Shown one piece after another: positions 23,756 to 30,900 of a stretch of DNA of 32,740 bases. The stretch lies in assembly GCA_947627175.1 (NCBI GenBank), contig CANQVA010000021.1:1-32740 (forward strand), read 5' to 3'. Positions within the stretch are counted from its first letter, which is position 1. Each line of letters starts with the position of its first letter. Made by a program: the position numbers and the translations under genes. The stretch comes from an uncultured Ruminococcus sp. Lineage in GTDB: Bacteria; Bacillota; Clostridia; Oscillospirales; Ruminococcaceae. A model generated the notes under the pieces. It was not told the DNA's origin and searched no databases. It saw only the letters and a list, made by a program, of their open reading frames with translations.

Positions 23756-24646
23756 ATGGTGAACAAAATTGAAATCAGTCATGTTGACAAATTTTACGGC
23801 AGAAAAAAGGCTCTGAAAGATGTGACACTTACAATCAATCAGGGAATGTTCGGTTTGCTGGGTCGTAACGGTGCAGGAAAAACAACATTGATGAAATGCC
23901 TCGCAACTCTCCACACAATTCAGAATGGCAGTATCAAAATATGCGGTATTCCGATTGAAAACGCAAAAGAAATCCGCAGTATTACAGGCTATCTTCCACA
24001 GGATTTTTCAATATATCCGACTATGACAGTGCAGGAAAGCCTTAATTATCTCGGTTTGCTTTCAGAAATTGAAAATTCCCTCTGCAAAAAGCGTATAGAA
24101 ATGTTGTTGAAACGTGTAAATCTTACAGAACATCAAAACAAAAAAATAAAAGCATTATCAGGCGGAATGAAACGCCGTCTTGGTATTGCACAGGCACTAC
24201 TGCACAACCCGAAAGTACTGATTGTTGACGAACCAACAGCAGGACTTGACCCCGAAGAAAGAATACGTTTCAGAAATCTGCTTTGTGAAGTTGCTGAAGA
24301 AAGAATTGTAATTCTCTCAACGCATATTGTCGGCGATATTGAGGCAACTTGTGAAGATATTGCAATTATGAACAACGGAAAAATTTTATGGCAGGGTACA
24401 GTTTCAAAACTCCTTGAAAATGCATATGGGAAAGTTTTCACTGTAAATGTGGATAAAAAATATCTTGCTGAAATAAAAAAGCAATTTATTGTGACAGGAA
24501 TGCTCGTACAGAATGAATATGCCACAGTGCGGATAATTTCAGAAAATCAGCCTGAAATCGGAGCAAATCTGACTGAACCGAATCTTGAAGATGCGTATAT
24601 GTATTGCCTTTACAGCAATGACTGTGATATTTCGGGAGGTGTATGA
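23756..24646 (+). CDS. ABC transporter ATP-binding protein
   Basis: A 296-residue cytoplasmic ATPase of the ABC-2 (CcmA/DrrA-like) exporter class. Walker A GRNGAGKTT (36-44), Q loop LPQDF (about 80-84), signature LSGGMKRRLG (134-143), Walker B VLIVDEPTAGLD (154-165) and switch His190 in STHI are all intact. I start at ATG 23,756, with AAAGGA 9 nt ahead; an upstream in-frame ATG lies inside the kinase gene. The end overlaps the ribosome site of the next gene. With the two permeases it should form an exporter for peptides or other toxic amphiphiles, by analogy with LanFEG/BcrAB-type systems. Confidence 0.93.
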   Translation: MVNKIEISHVDKFYGRKKALKDVTLTINQGMFGLLGRNGAGKTTLMKCLATLHTIQNGSIKICGIPIENAKEIRSITGYLPQDFSIYPTMTVQESLNYLGLLSEIENSLCKKRIEMLLKRVNLTEHQNKKIKALSGGMKRRLGIAQALLHNPKVLIVDEPTAGLDPEERIRFRNLLCEVAEERIVILSTHIVGDIEATCEDIAIMNNGKILWQGTVSKLLENAYGKVFTVNVDKKYLAEIKKQFIVTGMLVQNEYATVRIISENQPEIGANLTEPNLEDAYMYCLYSNDCDISGGV

Positions 24647-24647
24647 A

Positions 24648-25895
24648 ATGCTGTTTTTCAAAGAGTGCAAAAAGATAATATTTTCGCTGATTTTCGTAAT
24701 TTATTGCATTGTTCTGTCTGGATTTTATTTCACACAATTTTCAAATGACTGCCAGTATCCTCTTGAAAAACCTCATGAGGGACAAACAGATTATGGCACA
24801 ATTTCAAAAGAAGTCCCCGAAATTATAATGCCTTCTGCAATTGAAGGACTTGTCAGCGAATATCTTTCAGGGGAATTTTCAGCATATCCCTATGGTTTTT
24901 ATAAATGTGTGAAACTGAAAGAAAAAGACAAGAAAAAACTTGTGGAAATTATCACGGAATTATCAGGAATTTCTGCCGAAACACTCGAAAATTTTGATAA
25001 TTATGAACCAAGCGGTTATATTATGGGAGAAGACGGAAATCCCGTTTATACAAACGGAAATATCCCTGAAATAAATATTCCGCCAATGCTTACTTACGAT
25101 GATTTTCGTGAACTGATGAGAAAAGCAGATAAAATAATTGGCGGTGGTTCAAAATACAGTGATGAAAATATCGTCAGCAATTTTTCACAGATTCCGAAAA
25201 CTTATGAAGATGCACTTGCGGAGTATGAGCAATTCTGCAAAGATGATAAAATTACGGGAGCTTATGCAAGGCTGTTTTGTGATTATATGGGAATTGACTT
25301 GTCGATTTTGCCTGTATTTGTAGCTGTATTTCTTGCGGAACGTGATAAAAAATCAAGAATGGAACAGCTTGTTTATTCAAGGAAAATTTCATCTGCAAAA
25401 CTGATTTTTACAAGATATATTTCACTTGTTTTTACAATGTTGATACCTGTATTTATTACTGCACTGCTTGCATATGCAAAAGTAAAAAATATTTACCCTG
25501 ACAACGAACTTGACAAATTTGCAATACTGAAAACAGCGGTTTATTGGCTGATTCCTAATATTATGGCATCTTCTGCCGTGGGAATGTTTGTAACTGAAAT
25601 CACATCAGGATTGATTTCAATTTTTGTGCAGGGTACATGGTGGTTTGCAAGTATTTTTGCATCTTCTGAACTTACAGGAAGTATCAGAAATTTTACTTTT
25701 GTTATGCGTCACAATTCACTTTTGGGATATGATATTTTTCAAAATGAATTGCATACAATTGTATTTAATCGACTGTTTTTTACAATAATTTCTGTACTTG
25801 TAATTTTGTTGAATGCTGTTATTTTTGAAATGAAAAGGAGAGGTGTTTTCAATGTCAAATTATTTGAAAATCGCAGCCGTAAATCTGAAACATAA
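24648..25895 (+). CDS. ABC transporter permease with large outer domain
   Basis: A 415-residue membrane subunit. One N-terminal helix (about residues 10-30) is followed by about 190 mostly hydrophilic residues predicted outside the membrane (with PHEGQTDYGTISKEVPEIIM early on), then five or six helices from about residue 220. This ABC-2 architecture is seen in exporters of antimicrobial peptides. ATG 24,648 overlaps the region of the previous stop (TGAAATG), with GGGAGG just upstream. Loop segment AERDKKSRMEQLVYSRKIS after residue 230 looks like the coupling region that touches the ATPase. I do not recognise a specific ligand. The second permease gene overlaps its end by 44 nt. Confidence 0.82.
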   Translation: MLFFKECKKIIFSLIFVIYCIVLSGFYFTQFSNDCQYPLEKPHEGQTDYGTISKEVPEIIMPSAIEGLVSEYLSGEFSAYPYGFYKCVKLKEKDKKKLVEIITELSGISAETLENFDNYEPSGYIMGEDGNPVYTNGNIPEINIPPMLTYDDFRELMRKADKIIGGGSKYSDENIVSNFSQIPKTYEDALAEYEQFCKDDKITGAYARLFCDYMGIDLSILPVFVAVFLAERDKKSRMEQLVYSRKISSAKLIFTRYISLVFTMLIPVFITALLAYAKVKNIYPDNELDKFAILKTAVYWLIPNIMASSAVGMFVTEITSGLISIFVQGTWWFASIFASSELTGSIRNFTFVMRHNSLLGYDIFQNELHTIVFNRLFFTIISVLVILLNAVIFEMKRRGVFNVKLFENRSRKSET

Positions 25896-26469
25896 CACTG
25901 CACCGCATTTATTACTTGCAATTGTCATTGCATTGCTGACGTCTGTCATTTTCGGAATATCTTCACTCAATGAATCGGAATCCGCACAGCCTCTTGAAAT
26001 GTTTTTGTCATTGACCGGAATCGTGTTGCTTACACCGATTTTTCTGCCCGAACAAAATGAAAATATCCGTGAACTTGTGCGTTCAAAGCGTATTGACTAT
26101 CTTGCAATATGTTTAATCAGACTGGTGTATTCTGTTATATTTCTTGCCTTTATTTTCGGGATATTTACAATAATAATGCATCATTGTGAAAGTGATGTTA
26201 CAATACAACATTTTACAGGCGGATTTGCAAGCGGAATATTTCTCGGTGCATTGGGATTTTTCTTTGCAGGTATAACCAATAACAGCATAATCGGTTATAT
26301 GGTTTCAATAGTATATTACATCGGCAATTTTATGCTGAAAGATAATCTGAAACACTGGTATCTTTTTTCAATGTCATCGGGTAATTTTGATGAAAAATAC
26401 TGGCTTTTGGGAAGTTCAGCAGTTTTATTTATTATAGCTTTTGTGATAATAAAAAAATTCCGAAAATAA
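25852..26469 (+). CDS. Second ABC transporter permease
   Basis: A 205-residue membrane protein with six predicted helices and almost no outer loops. I take ATG 25,852 (MSNYLKIAAVNLKHN), 9 nt after AGGAG; a GTG three codons earlier is too close to that site. It lies inside the end of the first permease gene, in another frame. The loop PEQNENIRELVRSKRIDYLA (residues about 60-80) repeats the pattern RELVxSKRI seen as LVYSRKI in the other permease, so both probably contact the ATPase alike. It ends the operon, with an intrinsic terminator 25 nt after its stop. Confidence 0.8.
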   Translation: MSNYLKIAAVNLKHNTAPHLLLAIVIALLTSVIFGISSLNESESAQPLEMFLSLTGIVLLTPIFLPEQNENIRELVRSKRIDYLAICLIRLVYSVIFLAFIFGIFTIIMHHCESDVTIQHFTGGFASGIFLGALGFFFAGITNNSIIGYMVSIVYYIGNFMLKDNLKHWYLFSMSSGNFDEKYWLLGSSAVLFIIAFVIIKKFRK

Positions 26470-26493
26470 ATCAATTTTATCTTTTTATGTTAT

Positions 26494-26526
26494 CAGCACT
26501 GAGTAATCAAACTTGGTGCTGTTTTT
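26494..26526 (+). terminator. Intrinsic terminator of the ABC operon
   Basis: CAGCACTGAGT and ACTTGGTGCTG form an 11-bp stem (two G-T pairs) with a 6-nt loop, followed by TTTTT. It lies directly after the second permease. Confidence 0.85.
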
Positions 26527-26984
26527 AATATTCAGCGTGCTATTAAAATTTACAAAATTTAACATTAAGTTTTGTGCAGAAAAATGCTGAATTATAAAAT
26601 TTTTTAAACAAATTTCTTAAAAATTGTCGTTGAATAAAAGAGCAACACCAAATTGCTCGGACAAGTTTTAAAGAATTATGCGTTCAAATAATGCACTTTG
26701 AATCACTATATTTTTCAAGTAATATTTTAAATGGTTTAACAGTCACTGCTTTCCCCCGCCCTTCTATATACATATTATTTTAAAATCAAAAAAGTTTCAT
26801 AAAAAATGAGTGACTATTTTTAAGCCACTCTATCATAATAATTTACCATATTTTTATATTTAAGGAAATTAGCACAGATACTTGTGTTATAATAATAAAA
26901 ATGCGTGATCTTGCCGATGTATAACAGAAAATTAAAGAATTTTTCTGTCAAAAACGCAAGCGTAAAAAACGGATTTTGGAGTGA
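26527..26984. other. AT-rich gap between ABC operon and island 2
   Basis: About 460 nt with no convincing gene. It contains the minus-strand terminator at 26,801-26,830, a TATAAT at 26,888-26,893 without a good -35, and an 8-bp inverted repeat ACAGAAAA/TTTTCTGT at about 26,924-26,949. A frame near 26,901 reads MRDLADV-stop-QKIKEFF and may be coding debris, but it is too short to assign. Confidence 0.5.
26801..26830 (-). terminator. Terminator downstream of island 2
   Basis: On the minus strand GAGTGGCTT...AGTCACTC forms a stem of five pairs, one mismatch and two more pairs, followed by ATTTTTT. It lies 155 nt beyond the last island-2 gene and faces it. Confidence 0.6.
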
Positions 26985-27470
26985 CTACATTATCGAAGGA
27001 TCAGCACCGTACCAAGTTTGAACTTCATTATCTTGTTTCGGGTTATCAATCCAAGCAATTCCAAAAACAAATTTATTTGTATGGGTATTTTTCAAAATTT
27101 GATAAGATACTCCATTATCGAAATATTTATTATCATAATCATAATAATTGTTTATTCTTGTTCCATAAGGATAATAACCGGTGTCACCTTCCATTCCAAT
27201 AGAAAGTTTTATATTATTCTTTATAAAGTTCTTTAGTTCAAGATTTTCGCCTGTGTCGATATAATCATCATCTGTTTTTTCATAACCGTCGATAATACAC
27301 ATGATTTGATGTTCTTTACCATCAGGAGTAAAATCAATGATAATTTTGTATCTCCCACAAACATCTTTACAAGTTATATTCCTTTTAACAGATATAGCAT
27401 CATAGTTAAGTTGAGTGTCATCAACCAAAATAATAATATTTCCCAATGGCGTTGATAAAATTTTAACCAC
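26985..27470 (-). CDS. Hypothetical protein, last gene of island 2; resembles 17,721-18,311
   Basis: A soluble protein of about 161 residues beginning near KILSTPLGNIIILVDD and ending in IAWIDNPKQDNEVQTW. It resembles the protein at 17,721-18,311: TPxG near the start, IKLSIG against FSLSLG in the middle, and GVSYQIL...FVFGIAWI against GFSFKML...VIFRIAWI near the end. The start is unclear. GGAGG is present, but the codon where its relative has ATG reads GTT, and the nearest GTG (27,468-27,470) abuts GGAGG directly; a TTG at 27,515 has no ribosome site. The start may be damaged, so the gene could be silent. Function is unknown. Confidence 0.6.
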   Translation of the reverse strand: MVKILSTPLGNIIILVDDTQLNYDAISVKRNITCKDVCGRYKIIIDFTPDGKEHQIMCIIDGYEKTDDDYIDTGENLELKNFIKNNIKLSIGMEGDTGYYPYGTRINNYYDYDNKYFDNGVSYQILKNTHTNKFVFGIAWIDNPKQDNEVQTWYGADPSIM

Positions 27471-27518
27471 CCTCCATTTTAATAAGTTGAAAAAGTATTT
27501 AATGAAATAAATCAAAAT

Positions 27519-27953
27519 TTATTCTATTTTAGATTCCTTAAACTCACCATAATCATTGATGTAAATAAACCGAATAAAATCTTCATCAATAAGCAAAAGA
27601 TAATCGCTGAAAAACTCCCAATTATCCATATCATTTATGAAATCATTGTAATTGACATAAATATATATGTTCAATAGCTCCCTCGAACCGCCTAAAAAAC
27701 ACAAGTACATATTTTGATGATGTGAAATATTACACTCCTTCAATTTAATATGAGCGGGGAAAGAAAATTCCAAATTACTGATAAATCTTTCTATTCGTTC
27801 AGTTTCCGCTTCACCTGCAAATCTGTATTTTTTATTAAAATCATCTATATTATCAATGATTTGTTTTCTCTGTTTTTCAATTTCAATATTTATGATTTTC
27901 TGTTTATTTTCTTCCAATTTCTTTTTTAACAACATCTTTTTATCGGCATTCAA
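27519..27953 (-). CDS. Hypothetical protein with basic coiled-coil N-terminus
   Basis: About 144 residues. The first 45 are a Lys/Glu/Ile-rich probable coiled coil (KKMLLKKKLEENKQKIINIE), and the rest is a compact domain ending WEFFSDYLLLIDEDFIRFIY then INDYGEFKESKIE. I do not know this family. The acidic, aromatic C-terminal half is of the kind seen in immunity-like proteins. The start is uncertain: TTG at 27,951-27,953 lies 8 nt after GAGG, whereas the GTG at 27,960-27,962 sits on top of that site. No export signal is seen. It lies between the DUF6678 gene and the last gene of island 2. Confidence 0.65.
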   Translation of the reverse strand: MNADKKMLLKKKLEENKQKIINIEIEKQRKQIIDNIDDFNKKYRFAGEAETERIERFISNLEFSFPAHIKLKECNISHHQNMYLCFLGGSRELLNIYIYVNYNDFINDMDNWEFFSDYLLLIDEDFIRFIYINDYGEFKESKIE

Positions 27954-28016
27954 AATTTTCACCTCTGTTAAATTTTGATTTATTGAAAATTCTAAAAACT
28001 TCCATATTTGGGCATA

Positions 28017-28697
28017 TTACTTATATCCGTATATGACAAAGACTTGTTCAGTTTCATCGTATTCATATGGAATATTATATTGATGTAAAATTTCCAATAT
28101 TTCGCCTTTTTTATCGTAAATCTTGATTTTTGGAGATACTAACATACCTATATGCGTATATTCAGTTTTAATGGACTTGATTTTCAGCCATTCAATTTGA
28201 GCCAGATTCATGTGTTTAATTTCTTCATCGCCACGCAATTCCCAATATACATCAGGTGATTCATCATCAAAAATCGTCTTATACTGCAAATCAATAGTTG
28301 GAATATTCTCATTGATTGCATTAAATAATTCATGCCATTTAGTATTATTCATATAAGATACCAAACCTTTTTGCTCAACTAATAAATGAATTTTTTCTCT
28401 TAATGTTTTTTTGTTTCTATACTTCCCATTATCTATCTCATAAATCATTCTTTGCATTTTTTTGAAAAGTTCATTATCAATCTTACTAAACCAATATATT
28501 GGTGATATAGCTTGTTGATTTCTCTCAACATAATAATATCCTCCACAACGAAACAATGATTCAATAACTATAAAATGAAAATTGCCTTTCCAAGAAACAT
28601 CAAAAGTAATTTTCCGGTATTTATCATTTTGTAATGATATTTCCCTTATTTTTCCCCTTTGAGGATTCAATTCTTCACACAATATTTCATAGAGCAT
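28017..28697 (-). CDS. DUF6678 domain protein with extra N-terminal domain
   Basis: A 226-residue protein. Residues from about 103 to the end (LVSYMNNTKWHELFNAINEN, then DLQYKTIFDDESPDVYWELR and IEWLKIKS, ending in EILHQYNIPYEYDE and IYGYK) match my recollection of DUF6678, a family of about 120 residues usually found alone in Firmicutes. The first 100 residues (VSWKGNFHFIVIESLFRCGG and nearby) are a separate, mainly beta domain that I cannot name. Such fusions are typical of immunity or antitoxin-like proteins, but the function of DUF6678 is unknown. AAGGA lies about 10 nt before ATG 28,697. There is no clear promoter in the 60-nt gap upstream, so it is probably co-transcribed with the metallopeptidase. 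Confidence 0.75.
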   Translation of the reverse strand: MLYEILCEELNPQRGKIREISLQNDKYRKITFDVSWKGNFHFIVIESLFRCGGYYYVERNQQAISPIYWFSKIDNELFKKMQRMIYEIDNGKYRNKKTLREKIHLLVEQKGLVSYMNNTKWHELFNAINENIPTIDLQYKTIFDDESPDVYWELRGDEEIKHMNLAQIEWLKIKSIKTEYTHIGMLVSPKIKIYDKKGEILEILHQYNIPYEYDETEQVFVIYGYK

Positions 28698-28757
28698 AAT
28701 ATCACAATCCTTATTTTATGATATAAAGCACTTATTTGAAAAAAGTATACTTTATAT

Positions 28758-29615
28758 TTATTTTAATGCCAACAATTTGATTATTCTGTCAGAAGCTGAT
28801 ATAACATCGGTTTTACTGTAATCAGGCATTATGCCGTTTACCATATGCTGTTTAAGATATTGTTCACTTTCATCATCAACAAAGTCAAACTGTTCACAAA
28901 TTATTTTACATACCATTTGTGCTTCATACTCCTTTATATCATGACTGATATATTTTCCATGATACTCAGGTATTTTATTTTGCTCTGTTTTCTTTCCGCC
29001 ATCAATATGACCACAATATAAGTGTCCGAGTTCATGGAAAATAACAAGTGATTTCTGATGCGGTGTATATGATGAATTTACAACCAACTTAAAATAGGCA
29101 TCGACAGATACTTCTTCATACTGATGTTTACGATTTCTTTTGATGTAATATGTTTTTAATGGACATTCAAGAGACGCAATAAGTCCGCCTTGACGTTCCC
29201 CGAACGGTTTTTCTTCATACAGAATCCCCATTCTGTTTAACCTCTCTCGTATTGAATAGAACGTTTTGTCGCTGATTTCACTTTTAGTTCTGTTTTTAAA
29301 AGTCTGTTTCAGCTCTTCAGCTAAATTTTTTATATTGTCTTTTTCTCCGTATGTATCAGAATAGTCATAGACAAGCATCACCGGACCGTTGGGCTGTAAG
29401 ATAACAAGTGGAGTTGCTTCTGGTTTGATAAAGCGTTTCTCTTGATTCCAACGGCTTTCTGTCTTTACAATAGTTGCCCCCGGCTTTTGCAGAAGTATTA
29501 AGGCACTGTTAAAAACAGAATATCCTCGGTTAAAATAATTGAACGCTGCAAAGTCCTCAAAATCGTCCCATTGATTATTTTTCATCAAATGAAAAAATAT
29601 ATCACTCTTACTCAT
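28758..29615 (-). CDS. ImmA/IrrE-like zinc metallopeptidase
   Basis: A 285-residue protein. The zinc site is in SLVIFHELGHLYCGH (HExxH at His194-Glu195-His198, plus GH at 202-203), with a likely third ligand Glu in KEYEAQMVCKIICEQF around residue 232. This layout is that of ImmA/IrrE peptidases, which cut repressors to release mobile-element or stress genes, and of the related ArdC C-terminal domain. The N-terminal 170 residues include the segment GATIVKTESRWNQEKRFIKP and LVILQPNGPVMLVYDYSDTY, as in ArdC-like antirestriction proteins with an N-terminal DNA-contact domain. GAGGAG lies 6 nt before ATG 29,615. It is the first gene of island 2. No repressor gene lies beside it. Confidence 0.82.
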   Translation of the reverse strand: MSKSDIFFHLMKNNQWDDFEDFAAFNYFNRGYSVFNSALILLQKPGATIVKTESRWNQEKRFIKPEATPLVILQPNGPVMLVYDYSDTYGEKDNIKNLAEELKQTFKNRTKSEISDKTFYSIRERLNRMGILYEEKPFGERQGGLIASLECPLKTYYIKRNRKHQYEEVSVDAYFKLVVNSSYTPHQKSLVIFHELGHLYCGHIDGGKKTEQNKIPEYHGKYISHDIKEYEAQMVCKIICEQFDFVDDESEQYLKQHMVNGIMPDYSKTDVISASDRIIKLLALK

Positions 29616-29666
29616 ATTTTACTCCTCATAAATTATTTATTTCCAACACATAAAATTTACAAATTT

Positions 29667-29695
29667 ATTATATCACGGAATTGTAAAAAAATCAA
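29667..29695 (-). promoter_or_regulatory. Promoter of island 2
   Basis: Minus-strand TTGATT (29,690-29,695), 17-nt spacer, TATAAT (29,667-29,672). The 3' end of the spacer is GTGA, the same as in the island 1 promoter at 18,339-18,367. Confidence 0.75.
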
Positions 29696-29713
29696 GTTTG
29701 GAAATAATCAATT

Positions 29714-29926
29714 TCATGGATTCCGGGTCAAGTGCTCTGCTCTCTTTGCGGATTTCCTCAAAGATGTATGAATTTCCGTTTCGGGATTTGTTTCTGTTAC
29801 TGTCGATATTTCAGACGATTCAACTGTTGAATCTTATGCAGACGTATTTTCTGATACAGAATTTTCTCCACAGCCTGAAAATTCGCATAATAAACCAATA
29901 GCAACAATCAGAAAAAATTTTTTCAT
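29714..29926 (-). pseudogene. Lipoprotein gene relic with an early stop
   Basis: AGGA precedes ATG 29,926. The product begins MKKFFLIVAIGLLCEFSGCG, a lipoprotein signal peptide with lipobox FSGC (Cys19), and continues ENSVSENTSA to a TAA stop at 29,834-29,836. The same frame then reads on as DSTVESSEISTVTETNPETE, a Ser/Thr/Glu linker typical of the mature lipoprotein start, to a stop at 29,714. So one nonsense codon plus loss of the body has killed the gene. A 30-residue lipopeptide could still be made. What the full protein did cannot be told. Confidence 0.7.
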
Positions 29927-29928
29927 AC

Positions 29929-30009
29929 TCACTCTTCCTGATTTACCTCAACAAAAAGACTGTCCACCCATTCCCGCACTGTTTCGTAATTGGCATTTGC
30001 TGAAAATTT
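29929..30009 (-). pseudogene. 3' end relic of a gene before the lipoprotein
   Basis: An open 26-codon tail reads KFSANANYETVREWVDSLFV then EVNQEE and stops at 29,929-29,931, two bases before the lipoprotein ATG. It has coding character and a close, operon-like junction, but is cut off upstream by a stop at 30,010-30,012 and by the pnuC terminator. I infer the truncated end of a neighbour of the lost lipoprotein gene; the family is not recognised. Confidence 0.4.
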
Positions 30010-30033
30010 TCAATAGTTTTAGAACAGGTCTAT

Positions 30034-30074
30034 TGAAAATAAAAGACATCACCGAACAAAATTGTTCAGTGATG
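30034..30074 (-). terminator. Intrinsic terminator of the pnuC-like gene
   Basis: On the minus strand CATCACTGAACA and TGTTCGGTGATG form a 12-bp stem (one G-T pair) with a 4-nt loop, followed by TCTTTTATTTTC. It lies 41 nt after the pnuC stop. Confidence 0.85.
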
Positions 30075-30115
30075 ATGTTACAATATTATTCATTAAATCA
30101 AAATTTATTTATAAT

Positions 30116-30799
30116 TTACTTTTGCTGTTCTAATTCTCTTTTCCTCCAACTTATAAATCCGTAAATATCATTAAAAAAGAATATTGTAAAATTTATTACA
30201 ACAGGTATATAAGCAGGATTTTCAATTGATGCTGAAATCCAAAGTACAATCAAAATAATATCATTCAAAGCATATCCCAATGCATAATAAGATGAACGCA
30301 ACATAGTAAGAGATGCAGCAAAAAAACTTGTTGTAATTGAAATTGTACTGAATAAAATATTAGGTGTGTTCAGTATTTGTAAAATATAATAAAATCCTAT
30401 TGTAATAATAGTGCTGAAAAATATAAGCAAAATCAAATGTTTTCGATGCAATTTTTGAATCGCAACTTCACTGCCATTTTCTTTTGAAGGATTTTTTAGC
30501 CATGTGATTGTTGACCAGATTGCCATGGGAAAAGTCATTCCTAAATAGGTAATCATTTCTCCCCAGTAACGAAAACGAAAAGAAATAACACCATAGAGAA
30601 TACTGAACACAATCATTAAAATTTGCGCCCATACATTGCCTTTTGCGGCAAAAATTAAGGAAGTAACACCAATCATTGTTGCTAACAATGTCAGCCAGTC
30701 TAAATCACCTGACAAAACATTTGAAATAAAAACAATGACCAGTGAACCAATCCAAATTATCCTTTCTTTTTTTGATAAATTTTTAATGGGATTATTCAT
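30116..30799 (-). CDS. pnuC: PnuC-family vitamin transporter (nicotinamide riboside type)
   Basis: A 227-residue protein with about seven membrane helices, fitting the PnuC family, which moves nicotinamide riboside by facilitated diffusion into the cytoplasm. Family features visible are AAKGNVWAQILMIVFSILYG, SFRFRYWGEMITYLGMTFPM, ALNDIILIVLW and NFTIFFFNDIYGFISWR. Sister proteins PnuT and PnuX carry thiamine and riboflavin, so the ligand is likely but not proven. ATG 30,799 has a perfect AGGAGG at 5 nt, but that site is buried in a long hairpin (30,806-30,841). It is transcribed alone, from the promoter at 30,872-30,900 to the terminator at 30,034-30,074. Confidence 0.88.
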   Translation of the reverse strand: MNNPIKNLSKKERIIWIGSLVIVFISNVLSGDLDWLTLLATMIGVTSLIFAAKGNVWAQILMIVFSILYGVISFRFRYWGEMITYLGMTFPMAIWSTITWLKNPSKENGSEVAIQKLHRKHLILLIFFSTIITIGFYYILQILNTPNILFSTISITTSFFAASLTMLRSSYYALGYALNDIILIVLWISASIENPAYIPVVINFTIFFFNDIYGFISWRKRELEQQK

Positions 30800-30805
30800 T
30801 TTTTC

Positions 30806-30841
30806 CTCCTTAAATCTAAATTATTTATCAGATTTAAGGAG
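30806..30841 (-). promoter_or_regulatory. Hairpin hiding the pnuC ribosome site
   Basis: On the minus strand CTCCTTAAATCT and AGATTTAAGGAG are a perfect 12-bp inverted repeat with a 12-nt loop. The second arm contains five of the six bases of the AGGAGG site of pnuC. Translation must therefore depend on opening this stem. I infer translational control, perhaps with a small ligand-binding leader of about 30 nt upstream. Confidence 0.75.
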
Positions 30842-30871
30842 TGTATAGGGGTCTAATATTGGTATAAGCCT

Positions 30872-30900
30872 ATTATAAATAATCATAAACTTTCTTTCAA
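30872..30900 (-). promoter_or_regulatory. pnuC promoter
   Basis: Minus-strand TTGAAA (30,895-30,900), 17-nt spacer, TATAAT (30,872-30,877). The -35 lies inside the end of the alcohol dehydrogenase gene. Transcription would start near 30,865, giving a leader of about 65 nt. Confidence 0.72.

Noticed and set aside
26924..26949. Inverted repeat ACAGAAAA/TTTTCTGT as a terminator
   Set aside because: No T-run follows it on either strand and the stem is AT-rich.
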